A program made the position numbers and the translations under genes. From Pseudomonadota bacterium (lineage in GTDB: Bacteria; Pseudomonadota; Gammaproteobacteria; Xanthomonadales; Rhodanobacteraceae), in NCBI GenBank assembly GCA_021818335.1, contig JAKAEJ010000014.1:1-38529 (forward strand): a DNA stretch of 38,529 nucleotides. Reading direction: 5' to 3'. How positions within the stretch are numbered: position 1 is the first letter of the stretch; each line of letters starts with the position of its first letter. A model generated the notes under the pieces. That model was not told where the DNA came from. It made no database searches and saw nothing but the letters and a program-made list of their open reading frames with translations. Below, one piece after another: positions 9,949 through 19,117 of this stretch.

Positions 9949-10796
9949 TGCGCCTCGCCACCGTATTCGCTTATCTGCTGCCCCAGCGCATGCTGTGCGT
10001 CCTCGTGCGCGGTGCCACGCGCTGGCGCTGGCGACCGTGGAAAGACCTGCTGATTCGATCGGTCGTCAGCCGGTACGGCGTTGATCTCTCCGAAGCCGAG
10101 ACGCCGGATACCGGCGCCTTCCCTCATTTCGATGCCTTCTTCACCCGCGCGCTGCGGCCCGGCGCGCGCCCGCTCGACGCGGCGGAGGATGCCATCGTCT
10201 GCCCCGCCGATGGCCGCATCAGCCAGGCGGGCCCAGTGTCCGCCGGGCACATCGTGCAAGCCAAGGGCCGCCGCTATACCGTGGCCGAACTGCTGGGCGA
10301 CGCGGCCGCCGCGCAGCGCTTTGCCGCCGGGACCGCCATCAACGTCTACCTGTCGCCACGCGATTACCACCGCGTCCACATGCCCTTTACGGGGCGACTG
10401 GTCGAGACGTTGCACGTCCCGGGCCGCCTGTTCAGTGTCGCGCCGGCCATGGTGGAGGACATCGACCGGCTGTTCGCTCGCAACGAGCGGCTCGTCTGCC
10501 ATTTCGCCGGGTCCCATGGACCCTTCGTGGTGGTGATGGTGGGTGCGCTGCTGGTCTCGGGCATCTCGACCGCCTGGGATGGCACGGTCGTGCCACCGTA
10601 TGCGCGGCAGATCACCCGACGGCGCCATGACGGTCCCGTCCTCCAACGCGGGGCGGAAATGGCGCGCTTCCACATGGGCTCGACGGTGATCGTGTTGTTG
10701 CCATCCGGGCAGGCTGATCTCGATGGACCGGCTACGCCCGGGCAGGCCATGCGCATGGGGCAACGCATCGCGCGATGGCAGCCGCACGGAACATGA
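9948..10796 (+). CDS. psd: Phosphatidylserine decarboxylase proenzyme
   Basis: Psd is a membrane-bound, pyruvoyl-dependent enzyme that decarboxylates phosphatidylserine to phosphatidylethanolamine. The 282-residue protein has normal length. The charge-relay Asp is in CPADGRIS, the His in SPRDYHRVHMP, and the self-cleavage site is Gly244-Ser245 in FHMGSTVIVLL, where cleavage would make the beta chain and the pyruvoyl group on the new alpha-chain N-terminus. The start ATG overlaps the TGA of the upstream small gene, so translation is probably coupled. There are 96 bases before the next gene, which has its own promoter. Confidence 0.96.
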   Translation: MRLATVFAYLLPQRMLCVLVRGATRWRWRPWKDLLIRSVVSRYGVDLSEAETPDTGAFPHFDAFFTRALRPGARPLDAAEDAIVCPADGRISQAGPVSAGHIVQAKGRRYTVAELLGDAAAAQRFAAGTAINVYLSPRDYHRVHMPFTGRLVETLHVPGRLFSVAPAMVEDIDRLFARNERLVCHFAGSHGPFVVVMVGALLVSGISTAWDGTVVPPYARQITRRRHDGPVLQRGAEMARFHMGSTVIVLLPSGQADLDGPATPGQAMRMGQRIARWQPHGT

Positions 10797-10801
10797 CCCT
10801 G

Positions 10802-10833
10802 CACGTCACTTTGTGACGTGAAGCGCATATAAT
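10802..10833 (+). promoter_or_regulatory. Perfect palindrome next to a TATAAT -10 box
   Basis: Bases 10802-10809 (CACGTCAC) and 10813-10820 (GTGACGTG) are exact inverted complements around a TTT centre. A perfect TATAAT -10 hexamer follows at 10828-10833, so the right arm ends 7 bases before it and the site covers the expected -35 position, where no TTGACA-like hexamer is seen. The next gene starts at 10893. The layout fits a dimeric regulator site over a promoter. The hairpin has no T-run, so it is a poor intrinsic terminator for psd. Confidence 0.5.
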
Positions 10834-10892
10834 CCCCACTGCGCAGGCTACGCTGGACAGCGACCGTTCAGTGCAGCGCCAGGGGAGAGGAC

Positions 10893-11336
10893 ATGCAACT
10901 CGTATCACGAATCCTTGCCGTCAGCCGCACCCTCCGTCTCGGGCGACAGGCACGCCATCTGGAAGAGGTGGTCGAGGCGTTACCGATGCCGTTGCGCGAG
11001 GTGCTGGCGCAGTTGACGAGCCGGGAACTCGCCCAGGCCGCCCGTTGTGGCTGCCCCCGCCTCTACGGGTCCGCGCCGGACAAGGCATTTCCAGCCTGGG
11101 GCGAAGGCGCGGACATCGGCTTCGAGCGCGCCTGTTCGGACAATCCGCAGGTTCGCGTTCGCGGCGTCGCGCTCTGGATCGCCGTCGTCTACCACGAAAC
11201 CCTGAATGCCGAACGCGACGCCGCCTCGGCGGTGCACAAGCAGGTACTGCGCCTGATGCGCGTCATCAAGGAAAGCGCAGCCGCTCGTTCCGAGGTGCAG
11301 GCGCAGTGGGCAAGCAGCCGCGGCGAGGCGGCCTGA
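10893..11336 (+). CDS. Hypothetical cytosolic helical protein
   Basis: Unrecognised 147-residue protein beginning MQLVSRILAVSRTLRLGRQARHLEE. It is mostly predicted helix by composition, with long Arg/Glu/Ala-rich stretches at both ends, a central Cys-Gly-Cys (ARCGCPRLYG) and no membrane segment or signal peptide. The start is supported by a GGGAGAGGA Shine-Dalgarno, a TATAAT box at 10828-10833 and GC-rich third positions. It stands alone between psd and the convergent mltD-like gene, whose stop lies 27 bases away. A role under its own regulated promoter is suggested by the palindrome at 10802-10820. No function can be given. Confidence 0.75.
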   Translation: MQLVSRILAVSRTLRLGRQARHLEEVVEALPMPLREVLAQLTSRELAQAARCGCPRLYGSAPDKAFPAWGEGADIGFERACSDNPQVRVRGVALWIAVVYHETLNAERDAASAVHKQVLRLMRVIKESAAARSEVQAQWASSRGEAA

Positions 11337-11363
11337 GCACGCCGTCACCGGCCTGCAGGTCCT

Positions 11364-13229
11364 TCAGCCCCGACGGCACTGCGGTACGCGCAGTTCCATG
11401 CCAGCCGTGATCACGTAGGGCGCGCTCAACCCGTTGATCGCGGCGATGCTGGCGGGATCCTGGCATCCGAATCGTTGTGCGATCGCGCCCAGCGTGTCGC
11501 CCGGCTGCACCCGGTAGCTGTGGGCATCGGCGAGTTTCGCACCCGCCCGTCCGGCGCCGCATGCGGCCAGCTGCAGCCGCATGCCCGGTCGAATCAGATC
11601 CGAATCGCCGAGGCCATTGGCGCGCGCCAATGCCGCCGGGTCCGGGCAACCGAAGCGGGTCGCAATCGCGCCCAGCGTGTCGCCGGGTCTGACCACGTAG
11701 TCACCTCCCGGACCCGCCGCATCCGCCACCGGGCCGGCGCCATTCCCGCAGCCAGGAATCCGCAGCGCCAGACCCGGCCGGATCAGCGCGCCACCGTGCG
11801 CGAGGCCATTGGCCCGCGCAATTGCCCGCGGATCATCACAGCCGAAGTGGCGCGCGATGCCGGCCAACGTGTCGCCGGGACGCACGCGGTAGTGCCGGAC
11901 CGACGCCCACTCCCGGTGATGCGGCACGGCTGCGACGGGCGGGGGGACGGCGGCGTGCAGGTTGTCGGCCAGGGCCGTCCAGCGACTGTTGGGTGCGCAC
12001 TGGCTTTCGAATGCCGCCTTGACCTGCCGCGGGATGCGGATCGTCGTCCCGGATGGCTGCACCGCCTGCGGATCCAGCCTGGGATTGAGGTTGCGCAAGG
12101 TGCGGAACCAGCCATCCTGCATGCCACCCGCCTGACCCAGGCAAATGGTCAGTTCCGCCAACGAAGCCGGCGCCGCCAGAGCAACCTTCCCGGGCGCGCC
12201 GTCAATGGCGGGGAACCGCAGGTTGTAGCGGTTCGGGTGCAGGAACAGCCAGGCCGCGGCCAGCACCATCGGCACGTAATCCCGCGTCTCGGTGCTGAGC
12301 TGGTCATAGACCTGCGGCGACCAGAAGCTGGCGTCATGCCCGCCACGCTCGGCGAGCCGCGAAACGATCCCCGGCCCGGCGTTGTACGCGGCCAGCGTCA
12401 ACTCGAGGTTGTCATTGAATGCGCCGAGCTGCTGGTTGATGAACGCCGCATTGGCCAGCGCCTCCAGGCGCGGGTCGAAGCGCTGGTCGAAGCCGTCAAC
12501 GACGTGCAGGCCGTACTCCGCCGCGGTGCCCGGCATGAATTGTAGTGGCCCCGCGGCGCCTGCCCGCGAGACCGCATGCACCTTGCCGGCCGACTCCTTG
12601 GCCATGATGCCGAACAGGAGCGCCTCGGGCAGTCCAGCCTTGTGGTATGCGGGGGCCATTTCGGCCCGAAGGAACTGATAGTTGACATAGCTGGACATCA
12701 ACTGGCTGCGCATCTCGGTCAGCCACTCGCCGATGGCGGCCTTGACTGCATCGTTGTTGGCGACAAGATCGGAGAGGCCGCCGTTCTTCAGGAGCGCCAC
12801 GGCGCGCTGCGTTTGCGGGACGATGGTCAGGACCGGCGACGACTCGCCGGCCAGGGACTGTGCTTCCGTGCCCTGCAAATCCGCATGGTCGCTTCCTGCG
12901 TCCTGACGCATCTGCAGCAGTTGGTCATAGGTTGCGCTGACCCGATGCATGTCGCATGCCGACGTATCCGCGCATTGCCGCGCCGCCCGGGATATCCGGT
13001 CCAGCGCGTCGAGGATCGCGGCGCCGGCGCCCGCCTGATTCTGCTGCTGCGCCTGCAGTGCCGCCTGATACGCCTGCACGCCCTCGTCGAGTTGCGCGTA
13101 GAGGGCGGACGGCGTCGTCGCAGCCTGGGCCGCGCCACCCGGCGCGGTGTTGCCGGTCGTCGCGCATCCCGCCAAAGCGACGCAACCGACACCCAGAGCC
13201 AGCATCCAGGCCGAGAGTTGGCGGGTCAT
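11364..13229 (-). CDS. mltD: MltD-like lytic murein transglycosylase lipoprotein with three LysM repeats
   Basis: Membrane-bound lytic transglycosylases cleave the MurNAc-GlcNAc bond of peptidoglycan to give 1,6-anhydro ends. The 621-residue protein starts MTRQLSAWMLALGVGC and has a lipoprotein signal with lipobox LAGC. A helical, Gln-rich segment follows, then an SLT domain with catalytic Glu near 212 (MAKESAGKVHAVSRAGAAGPLQFMPGTA) and AYNAGPGIVSRL. Three C-terminal LysM repeats each open Y-R/V-V-x-PGDTL. MltD of E. coli has two LysM domains; the long spacer after the signal (about residues 30-180) is unlike it, so orthology is less sure than family. Upstream in-frame codons to 13292 lack a lipoprotein start. 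It diverges from greB. Confidence 0.9.
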   Translation of the reverse strand: MTRQLSAWMLALGVGCVALAGCATTGNTAPGGAAQAATTPSALYAQLDEGVQAYQAALQAQQQNQAGAGAAILDALDRISRAARQCADTSACDMHRVSATYDQLLQMRQDAGSDHADLQGTEAQSLAGESSPVLTIVPQTQRAVALLKNGGLSDLVANNDAVKAAIGEWLTEMRSQLMSSYVNYQFLRAEMAPAYHKAGLPEALLFGIMAKESAGKVHAVSRAGAAGPLQFMPGTAAEYGLHVVDGFDQRFDPRLEALANAAFINQQLGAFNDNLELTLAAYNAGPGIVSRLAERGGHDASFWSPQVYDQLSTETRDYVPMVLAAAWLFLHPNRYNLRFPAIDGAPGKVALAAPASLAELTICLGQAGGMQDGWFRTLRNLNPRLDPQAVQPSGTTIRIPRQVKAAFESQCAPNSRWTALADNLHAAVPPPVAAVPHHREWASVRHYRVRPGDTLAGIARHFGCDDPRAIARANGLAHGGALIRPGLALRIPGCGNGAGPVADAAGPGGDYVVRPGDTLGAIATRFGCPDPAALARANGLGDSDLIRPGMRLQLAACGAGRAGAKLADAHSYRVQPGDTLGAIAQRFGCQDPASIAAINGLSAPYVITAGMELRVPQCRRG

Positions 13230-13430
13230 AGTCACAGAAAGCTCCAGCGTCGGCATTGCGCGCACGTTAGCCGTGGTGGGCTCACGGCTCAAGGGGTGCC
13301 GCGACGGGCCTAGCCGCGCCTAGAATCGCCGCATCGGAAAGAGCGCGATGAGGACGATGATCCAGGAGCAGCGATTGAAACCGGCGGACCCGACCGCAGC
13401 GGCGCGGCGTCCTTCGCGGCGCTGATCGCG

Positions 13431-13955
13431 ATGGGGCGCTGGCGGCCACCGCAACCAGGCTCGACACCGGTCATCACGCGTGCCGGATTCGAGTGCTTGC
13501 GTCGCGAATTGGAAGAACTCTGGCGGGAACGCCGACCGGACGTCGTCAGGGCGCTGGCCGCGGCGGCGGCCGAGGGCGACCGCTCGGAGAACGCGGAGTA
13601 CACCTACCGGAAGAAACAACTGGCCGAGATCGACCGCCGCGTACGCTACCTGGGCAAGCGATTGCCCGCGTTACGCGTCGTGGAGCAGGCGCCGGCGCGC
13701 CAGGACATCGTCTACTTCGGCGCATGGGTTGAACTCGAGGACGAGGCGGGTGCGATCCGTCGATACCGCATCGTGGGACCGGACGAAACCGACGCGCGTC
13801 GCGGGTGGATCAGCATCGATGCCCCTCTCGCACGCGCACTCCTCGGCCGGAAGGTCGACGACGAGTGCGAGGCGCAGTTGCCTGAGGGCCGTCTTCGCTT
13901 TGCCGTGGTGGCGGTCCGCTACGAAGTCGAGAACGGAACCATTGCCGGGCCCTGA
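13431..13955 (+). CDS. greB: Transcription elongation factor GreB
   Basis: GreB enters the RNA polymerase secondary channel and stimulates cleavage of backtracked RNA. The 174-residue protein has the N-terminal coiled coil whose tip carries the two acidic residues Asp50 and Glu53 in [23 protein letters not shown]. The YTYRKKQL and YLGKRL sequences are typical of GreB rather than GreA. The C-terminal FKBP-like domain follows ([20 protein letters not shown] ... [19 protein letters not shown]). The start is ATG at 13431, preceded by about 200 bases shared with the divergent mltD-like gene. Its 3' end overlaps the next gene by 14 bases, making it the apparent first gene of the chain that includes ccm. 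Confidence 0.95.
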   Translation: MGRWRPPQPGSTPVITRAGFECLRRELEELWRERRPDVVRALAAAAAEGDRSENAEYTYRKKQLAEIDRRVRYLGKRLPALRVVEQAPARQDIVYFGAWVELEDEAGAIRRYRIVGPDETDARRGWISIDAPLARALLGRKVDDECEAQLPEGRLRFAVVAVRYEVENGTIAGP

Positions 13956-14433
13956 GCGTTCCCTTCGCGAGGTCTTCCTGCGGGCACGCTACGAGGTCGA
14001 ACTCGGAGCGTCGCGCAACGTGACACTGCGCCCCGGGTTGCCATTGCCGGCATCCCTGCGAATGTGGCTTCGCGACGACCGGCACTGGGCGATGCTGACC
14101 GCCTGGAACCCCCGGGCAACGCCGCGTGGCGATGCCGCCAACCGGCGCGCGCAGGCACGGCTTGAACGCTTGCTGACCGAGGGCCATCCGCATCGCCGTT
14201 GGCTACCGGCGCGCAGCTGTGACGGGCGCGGCGGCTGGGTCGAGCCCCAGTGCTTCGTCGCCGGCCTCGCCCCGGCTGCTGCACGGCGACTGGCAGGTCT
14301 GTTCGACCAGCGTGCGTACCTCCATGGCCAGGTCGACAGTCTCGTCAAGCTGCGCCTGCGTCGCCAGCCCGCATGGACAGGGGGGCACGAGCCTGTGCAG
14401 AATCCGCGCGCCCATGATGAATGCATTCCCTGA
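13942..14433 (+). CDS. DUF3293 domain protein
   Basis: This 163-residue frame matches the DUF3293 pattern: an N-terminal YEVEL strand, [30 protein letters not shown], a later [13 protein letters not shown] segment, and [13 protein letters not shown] near the end. The function of the family is not known; it is a small soluble domain. The only plausible start after the last conserved upstream boundary is TTG at 13942, inside the 3' end of greB; the Shine-Dalgarno is weak. Its stop lies about 20 bases inside ccmA. Because it is sandwiched with overlaps on both sides it is probably cotranslated with greB and ccm. Start position is the least certain part. Confidence 0.75.
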   Translation: MPGPERSLREVFLRARYEVELGASRNVTLRPGLPLPASLRMWLRDDRHWAMLTAWNPRATPRGDAANRRAQARLERLLTEGHPHRRWLPARSCDGRGGWVEPQCFVAGLAPAAARRLAGLFDQRAYLHGQVDSLVKLRLRRQPAWTGGHEPVQNPRAHDECIP

Positions 14434-15055
14434 CCCCCAGCCCGCACCGATCGACGTTCGCGGACTGGTCTACGAGCGGCGCGACGAGCGCGTCTTCGGC
14501 CCGCTGGACTTCACCGTCGAGGCGGGAACGATCGCATTGGTGGAAGGCGACAACGGCAGCGGCAAGACCACACTGCTGCGCGTGATCGCTGGACTGCTGC
14601 GCGCCAGTGCCGGCGAAGCACGGGTCTTTGGATCGGCGCCCGGCAGCGATGAAGCGCGTGCCGGCACGGCCAGCCTGGGCCACCTGCTGGGTCTCAAGGG
14701 TGATCTGACGCCACGCGAGAACCTGCACCTGGGTATGGGGCTTTATGGCTGCAAGTCCGGCGAGGATCCCGACGCCATGCTGTGCCGGGTGGGCCTCGAG
14801 GGATTTGGCGACGAACCGGTGCGCACGCTTTCCGCTGGCCAGAAGAAGCGCACGGCACTCGCGCGACTGGCGCTGCTGCCGGCACGGCTTTGGTTGCTCG
14901 ATGAGCCTTATGCCAATCTCGATCGCCACGGCATCGCCCTGGTCAACCACCTGCTGGCCCTGCATGCCGCGGCCGGGGGCAGCGCGCTGGTGACCAGCCA
15001 CGGCGCGGTCAGTTTCCACCAGGGCGTTGCCTGCACCATCCGGTTGACGCCATGA
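14414..15055 (+). CDS. ccmA: Cytochrome c biogenesis ATP-binding export protein CcmA
   Basis: CcmA is the ATPase of the CcmABCD complex, which releases heme-loaded CcmE. The roughly 213-residue ABC protein shows Walker A near 44-52 (GDNGSGKTT), the signature LSAGQKKRTALARLALL, Walker B LWLLDEPYANLD, and the switch histidine region VTSHGAVSF. Two ATGs are adjacent (14414 and 14417); either could serve. The open frame extends upstream to 14219 through the DUF3293 gene but is not conserved. Its TGA overlaps the ccmB ATG. Confidence 0.96.
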   Translation: MMNAFPDPQPAPIDVRGLVYERRDERVFGPLDFTVEAGTIALVEGDNGSGKTTLLRVIAGLLRASAGEARVFGSAPGSDEARAGTASLGHLLGLKGDLTPRENLHLGMGLYGCKSGEDPDAMLCRVGLEGFGDEPVRTLSAGQKKRTALARLALLPARLWLLDEPYANLDRHGIALVNHLLALHAAAGGSALVTSHGAVSFHQGVACTIRLTP

Positions 15056-15738
15056 GCGAACCCTCGATGGCCGCCGCGTTCCGCGCGATGCTGCAACGCG
15101 ACCTGTTGCTCGCCTGGCGTCGCCGCGGCGACGCGCTGCTGCCGGTCCTGTATGCCGTGATGGTCGCCACCCTCTTCCCGTTCGCATTGGGACCCGAGCA
15201 CACGCTGCTGGCGCGCATCAGCGGCGGGGTGGTCCTCGTGACGGTCCTGCTGTCCATGTTGCTGTCGCTCGACGCGGTATTCCGCGGCGACCTGGAGGAC
15301 GGTGCCCTCGAGTACCTGGTGCTCGCGCCGCAGCCATTGGCGTTGCTGGTCGCCGCGCGCATGCTGGCTTACTGGCTGGTGACGGCGCTGCCCCTGATCG
15401 CGGTCGCGCCGCTGCTGGCGTACATGCTCGGGCTCGAGGGACCCGCGCAGCCCGTGTTGCTGCTCGCCCTGCTCCTGGCGACACCCTTACTGGCACTGAT
15501 CGGATCCGTATTGACCGCGCTCACGGTGGGAACCCGCCGGTCTGGTATGCTGCTTGCCCTGATGCTGCTGCCTCTGGCGGTGCCCATCGTGATTTTCGCC
15601 GCCGGTGCCGTCGGGGCTGCCCAGCAGGGGCTGCCTTGGGTCGCACCGGTGGCCTGGTTGGCGGCGGCGCTGGCCCTCGCCGTCGTCCTCGCGCCGCTGG
15701 CCTGTGCCACGGCCTTGCGCATCGCCCTGGATTCATGA
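15052..15738 (+). CDS. ccmB: Heme exporter/CcmE-release subunit CcmB
   Basis: CcmB is the membrane partner of CcmA in the ABC-type complex that, with CcmC and CcmD, frees holo-CcmE. The 228-residue protein has about six hydrophobic helices, a cytoplasmic N-terminal RDLLLAWRRRGD segment and the conserved SLDAVFRGDLEDGALEYLVLAPQPL, typical of the family. ATGA overlap with ccmA before it and with ccmC after it. Confidence 0.95.
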   Translation: MSEPSMAAAFRAMLQRDLLLAWRRRGDALLPVLYAVMVATLFPFALGPEHTLLARISGGVVLVTVLLSMLLSLDAVFRGDLEDGALEYLVLAPQPLALLVAARMLAYWLVTALPLIAVAPLLAYMLGLEGPAQPVLLLALLLATPLLALIGSVLTALTVGTRRSGMLLALMLLPLAVPIVIFAAGAVGAAQQGLPWVAPVAWLAAALALAVVLAPLACATALRIALDS

Positions 15739-16493
15739 ACGCGATCAAGCTCTGGTATCACAAGCTCGGCTCGCCGCCCTACTTCTACGTCTTTGCCGGC
15801 TACATCCAGCCCTGGCTCTGGACGATCGCGGCGATGCTGGCCGTCGCGGGCCTGTATGGCGGCCTGGTCCTCGCGCCCGCCGACTATCAGCAGGGCGACG
15901 CCTTCCGCATCATCTTCGTGCACGTGCCCGCGGCGTGGATGAGCCTGTTCATCTACGGCGTGATGGCCGTTTCGGCGTTCATCGCGGTGATCTGGCGCCC
16001 GAAGATGGCGGAGGTCCTGGCGATGGAATCCGCACCCATCGGTGCCGCGTTCACCTTGATCGCCCTGGTGACCGGGTCGCTGTGGGGTCGGCCGACTTGG
16101 GGGACCTACTGGACCTGGGACGCGCGTCTGACTTCCGAACTCGTGCTGTTGTTCATCTACCTCGGCGTCATCGGCCTCTACCATGCCTTCGAGGATCCGC
16201 GGCAGGGCGCGCGCGCCGCGTCCTTCCTCGCCATGGTCGGCGCCGTCAACCTGCCGATCGTGCATTACTCCGTCGTCTGGTGGAATACGCTGCACCAAGG
16301 CACGACGGTGCGCTATTTCGGTCCCTCGTCCATCGCGCCCAGCATGCTGTGGCCCCTTCTGGCCATGACCTTCGCCGCCAAGTTCTACTACGGTGCCAGT
16401 CTCATGCAGCGCTCGCGGGTGTCCCTGCTTAGCCTCGAACGTGGCAAGGACTGGGTCGCCGACATCGTGCGCCGGGAGCCGACCCATGGCTAG
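15735..16493 (+). CDS. ccmC: Heme transporter/CcmE heme-lyase subunit CcmC
   Basis: CcmC presents heme to CcmE in the periplasm. The 252-residue, six-helix protein contains the tryptophan-rich heme-handling motif WGTYWTWDARLTSEL, the flanking histidines in FVHVPAAWMS and NLPIVHYSVVWWNTLHQ, and a cytosolic C-terminus. The start ATG at 15735 overlaps the ccmB TGA; an earlier in-frame start at 15636 lies inside ccmB and is not conserved. It ends eight bases inside ccmD. Confidence 0.97.
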   Translation: MNAIKLWYHKLGSPPYFYVFAGYIQPWLWTIAAMLAVAGLYGGLVLAPADYQQGDAFRIIFVHVPAAWMSLFIYGVMAVSAFIAVIWRPKMAEVLAMESAPIGAAFTLIALVTGSLWGRPTWGTYWTWDARLTSELVLLFIYLGVIGLYHAFEDPRQGARAASFLAMVGAVNLPIVHYSVVWWNTLHQGTTVRYFGPSSIAPSMLWPLLAMTFAAKFYYGASLMQRSRVSLLSLERGKDWVADIVRREPTHG

Positions 16494-16665
16494 GTTCCTC
16501 GCGATGGGCGGCTACGCCGTATTCGTATGGCCGGCCTACGCCGTGTTCCTCCTGGTCCTGGCGGCAGATGTCATTGCCACCGTGCTGCGCCGTCGCCGCG
16601 TGCTGCGGGAGTTGCGTAGTCGCATCGCCCGCCAGGGTCGCCGCCGCGGGAGTGTGTCCCCATGA
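16486..16665 (+). CDS. ccmD: Heme exporter protein CcmD
   Basis: CcmD is a small one-helix membrane protein that holds CcmC and CcmE to CcmAB. The 59-residue product starts [19 protein letters not shown], has a single membrane helix (about residues 8-30) and an Arg-rich cytosolic tail ([20 protein letters not shown]), matching the family's size and layout. A second ATG at 16504 ([10 protein letters not shown]) is a possible start and would give the more usual N-terminus. It overlaps ccmC by eight bases and ccmE by four. Confidence 0.92.
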   Translation: MARFLAMGGYAVFVWPAYAVFLLVLAADVIATVLRRRRVLRELRSRIARQGRRRGSVSP

Positions 16666-17126
16666 AACCCAAACGCCGTCGCCGCATCGTGCTCGTCTCG
16701 CTGATCCTTGTCGCCGTGGCCGTGGCCAGTGGCGCCATGGTGTACGGCCTGTCGAAGAACATGAGCTACCTCTTCACGCCCAGCCAGATCCTCGCCGGCA
16801 AGGCCAGCGACTACCGGAGCTTCCGCCTCGGCGGCATGGTGGCGCCCGGCTCGATCCAGCGGGACCCGCACTCGCTGCGCGTCGACTTCACCGTCACCGA
16901 CGGCGACCATACGATGCCCGTGCGCTACACCGGCATCCTTCCCGACTTGTTCCGTGCCAATCAGGCCGTGATTGCCACCGGCCACATGCAAAATGGCACC
17001 TTCGTCGCCAGTGAAGTGCTGGCCAAGCATGACGCGACCTACATGCCGCGCGAGCTGCAGCAGGCGATGGCGCAGGCGCATGCGAAATTCCACGTGCGCC
17101 TGCCGGCGCAGGAGGCACGGCCATGA
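16662..17126 (+). CDS. ccmE: Heme chaperone CcmE
   Basis: CcmE binds heme covalently in the periplasm and delivers it to the CcmF/H lyase. The 154-residue protein has a basic N-terminus ([10 protein letters not shown]), one membrane anchor, an OB-fold domain ([36 protein letters not shown]) and the heme-binding histidine near position 123 in [10 protein letters not shown], with the conserved tyrosine four residues later. ATGA overlap with ccmD and with ccmF. Confidence 0.97.
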   Translation: MKPKRRRRIVLVSLILVAVAVASGAMVYGLSKNMSYLFTPSQILAGKASDYRSFRLGGMVAPGSIQRDPHSLRVDFTVTDGDHTMPVRYTGILPDLFRANQAVIATGHMQNGTFVASEVLAKHDATYMPRELQQAMAQAHAKFHVRLPAQEARP

Positions 17127-19117
17127 TGCCCGAACTGGGCCAGATGGCGCTGATCCTGGCGCTGATCCTCGCGGCCGTGCAAGCGGTCTTTCCCTTGCTG
17201 GGTGCTTGGCGCGGCTCATCCGCCCTGATGCGCATGGCGCGGCCGGCGGTGGCCGGGCAGTTCGTGTTCATGGTGCTTGCCTACGCGGTGCTCACGCATG
17301 CGTTCATGGTCAACGACTTTTCGGTGCGCTACGTCGCCGAAAACTCCAACCTCACCCTGCCCTGGTACTACCGATTCTCCGCCGTCTGGGGCGCCCATGC
17401 GGGGTCCCTGCTGCTGTGGGTCCTGATCCTCAATGTCTGGACGCTGGCCGTGGCCGTCTTCTCGCGGCGCCTGCCCGAGGCGTTCGTGGCCCGCGTGCTG
17501 GGCATCATGGGATTGGTCAGCGTCGGCTTCCTGTCGTTTTCGGTACTCACCTCCAACCCCTTCCTGCGGGTGTTGCCGGCGCCAGCCAACGGCATGGACT
17601 TGAACCCGGTGCTTCAGGACCCCGGTCTCGTCATGCATCCGCCGATGCTTTACATGGGTTACGTGGGCTTCTCGGTCGCCTTTGCCTTCGCCATCGCCGC
17701 GCTGCTGGGCGGAGCCTTCGACGACGTCTGGGTGCGCTGGGCGCGGCCCTGGACGAACGCCGCCTTCGGCTTCCTGTCGGCAGGCATCGTGCTGGGCAGT
17801 TGGTGGTCCTATGCCGAACTCGGCTGGGGCGGCTGGTGGTTCTGGGATCCGGTTGAGAATGCCTCGTTCATGCCCTGGCTGGTCGGCGCCGCACTGATCC
17901 ATGCTCAGGCCGTGACGGAGAAGCGGGGTGGCCTGCGCGCGTGGACGCTGCTGCTGTCGATCTTCGCGTTCTCGCTGTCGCTGCTGGGTACCTTCCTGGT
18001 CCGCTCGGGCCTGTTGACCAGTGTCCACGCGTTCGCCTCGGACCCCCGCCGCGGCTTGTACATCCTGATGCTGCTGGGCCTCGCGGTTGGCGCTTCGTTG
18101 CTGCTGTACGCGCTTCGCGCACCCAAGGTCGCCGGCGGCAAGCCGTTCGCGCTGGCCTCGCGCGAAACCCTCATCGTCATCGGCAACCTGATGCTGGTGG
18201 TGGCCTCGGCCATGGTGCTGATCGGCACCTTGTATCCGATCATCGGCGACGCCCTGCATCTGGGCCGCGTCTCGATTGGTCCACCCTATTTCGGCCCGCT
18301 GTTCATCGCGATGATGGCGCCCGTCGTCCTGTTGCTTCCCTTCGGCCCGTTCGCACGCTGGGGCCACGCCGACCTGCGCGAATGGAAGCGCGTTGCGCTC
18401 ATCGGCGCGGTGGCGGCCCTCGTCGGCGGCACCCTGTTCGCCTGGGCAGCCAGTGGGGGCATGCCCGGATGGCAGGCCTGGCTGGGCGGACTTTCGTCGG
18501 CGTGGGTGGTCGCCGGCGTGATCCTTTACGCGCGCAAGCGCTGGGTTTCGGTGCCCGCCGGGCGACGTTATCCGGCGGAGATGGCCGGGATGCTGTTGGG
18601 GCATCTGGGCGTGGGCATTTTCCTCGCGGGCGCGCTGCTGACCAACAACCTCAGCGTCGAGCGCGACGTGCGCCTTGCGCCGGGGCAGACGGCCCAGGTG
18701 GGCGGCTACACGTTCCGCTTCGAAGGCGTCACCGACGTCCGTGGGCCCAATTGGGTCGCGCACCAGGGAACGCTGGTGGTGACCCGTGGCGACCAACAGA
18801 TCGCCGTGCTGCACCCGCAGAAGCGCGAGTATTCAGGCGACATCGTGCAGACCGAGGCGGCCGTCGACGCGGGGCTCTTCCGGGACCTCTACGTTGCGTT
18901 GGGTGAAGGGCTCGGCAACCACGGCGCGTGGGCGCTGCGCTTGTACGACAAGCCATTCGTGCGCTGGGTCTGGCTGGGCGGCCTGTTCATGGCGCTGGGC
19001 GGTTTCGTCACCCTGCTGGACCGACGCTTCCGCGTCCGCGTGACGCAGGATGCCGGGGACTCAACGCCGGCGCCGGCAAGCCCTCGTCCGGTGCGGGCTC
19101 AAGAGGCCGGCGCATGA
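17123..19117 (+). CDS. ccmF: Cytochrome c heme lyase subunit CcmF
   Basis: CcmF is the large membrane component of the System I heme lyase that joins heme vinyl groups to the CXXCH cysteines of apocytochrome c. The 664-residue protein has the normal length and multiple membrane helices. It carries the periplasmic WWD motif [19 protein letters not shown] (around residues 233-251), the early [22 protein letters not shown] and GSLLLWVL segments, and a periplasmic domain before the last helix. GGAGG lies seven bases before the ATG at 17123; a second ATG at 17126 is also possible. Four-base overlaps occur at both ends. Confidence 0.97.
   Translation: MMPELGQMALILALILAAVQAVFPLLGAWRGSSALMRMARPAVAGQFVFMVLAYAVLTHAFMVNDFSVRYVAENSNLTLPWYYRFSAVWGAHAGSLLLWVLILNVWTLAVAVFSRRLPEAFVARVLGIMGLVSVGFLSFSVLTSNPFLRVLPAPANGMDLNPVLQDPGLVMHPPMLYMGYVGFSVAFAFAIAALLGGAFDDVWVRWARPWTNAAFGFLSAGIVLGSWWSYAELGWGGWWFWDPVENASFMPWLVGAALIHAQAVTEKRGGLRAWTLLLSIFAFSLSLLGTFLVRSGLLTSVHAFASDPRRGLYILMLLGLAVGASLLLYALRAPKVAGGKPFALASRETLIVIGNLMLVVASAMVLIGTLYPIIGDALHLGRVSIGPPYFGPLFIAMMAPVVLLLPFGPFARWGHADLREWKRVALIGAVAALVGGTLFAWAASGGMPGWQAWLGGLSSAWVVAGVILYARKRWVSVPAGRRYPAEMAGMLLGHLGVGIFLAGALLTNNLSVERDVRLAPGQTAQVGGYTFRFEGVTDVRGPNWVAHQGTLVVTRGDQQIAVLHPQKREYSGDIVQTEAAVDAGLFRDLYVALGEGLGNHGAWALRLYDKPFVRWVWLGGLFMALGGFVTLLDRRFRVRVTQDAGDSTPAPASPRPVRAQEAGA

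Noticed and set aside
9432-10787. Minus-strand frame of 451 codons over psd
   Set aside because: It lies opposite psd, has no family motif and arises from GC-rich third positions.
17216-18814. Minus-strand frame of 532 codons over ccmF
   Set aside because: His/Gln/Arg-rich shadow of ccmF with no motif or start signal.
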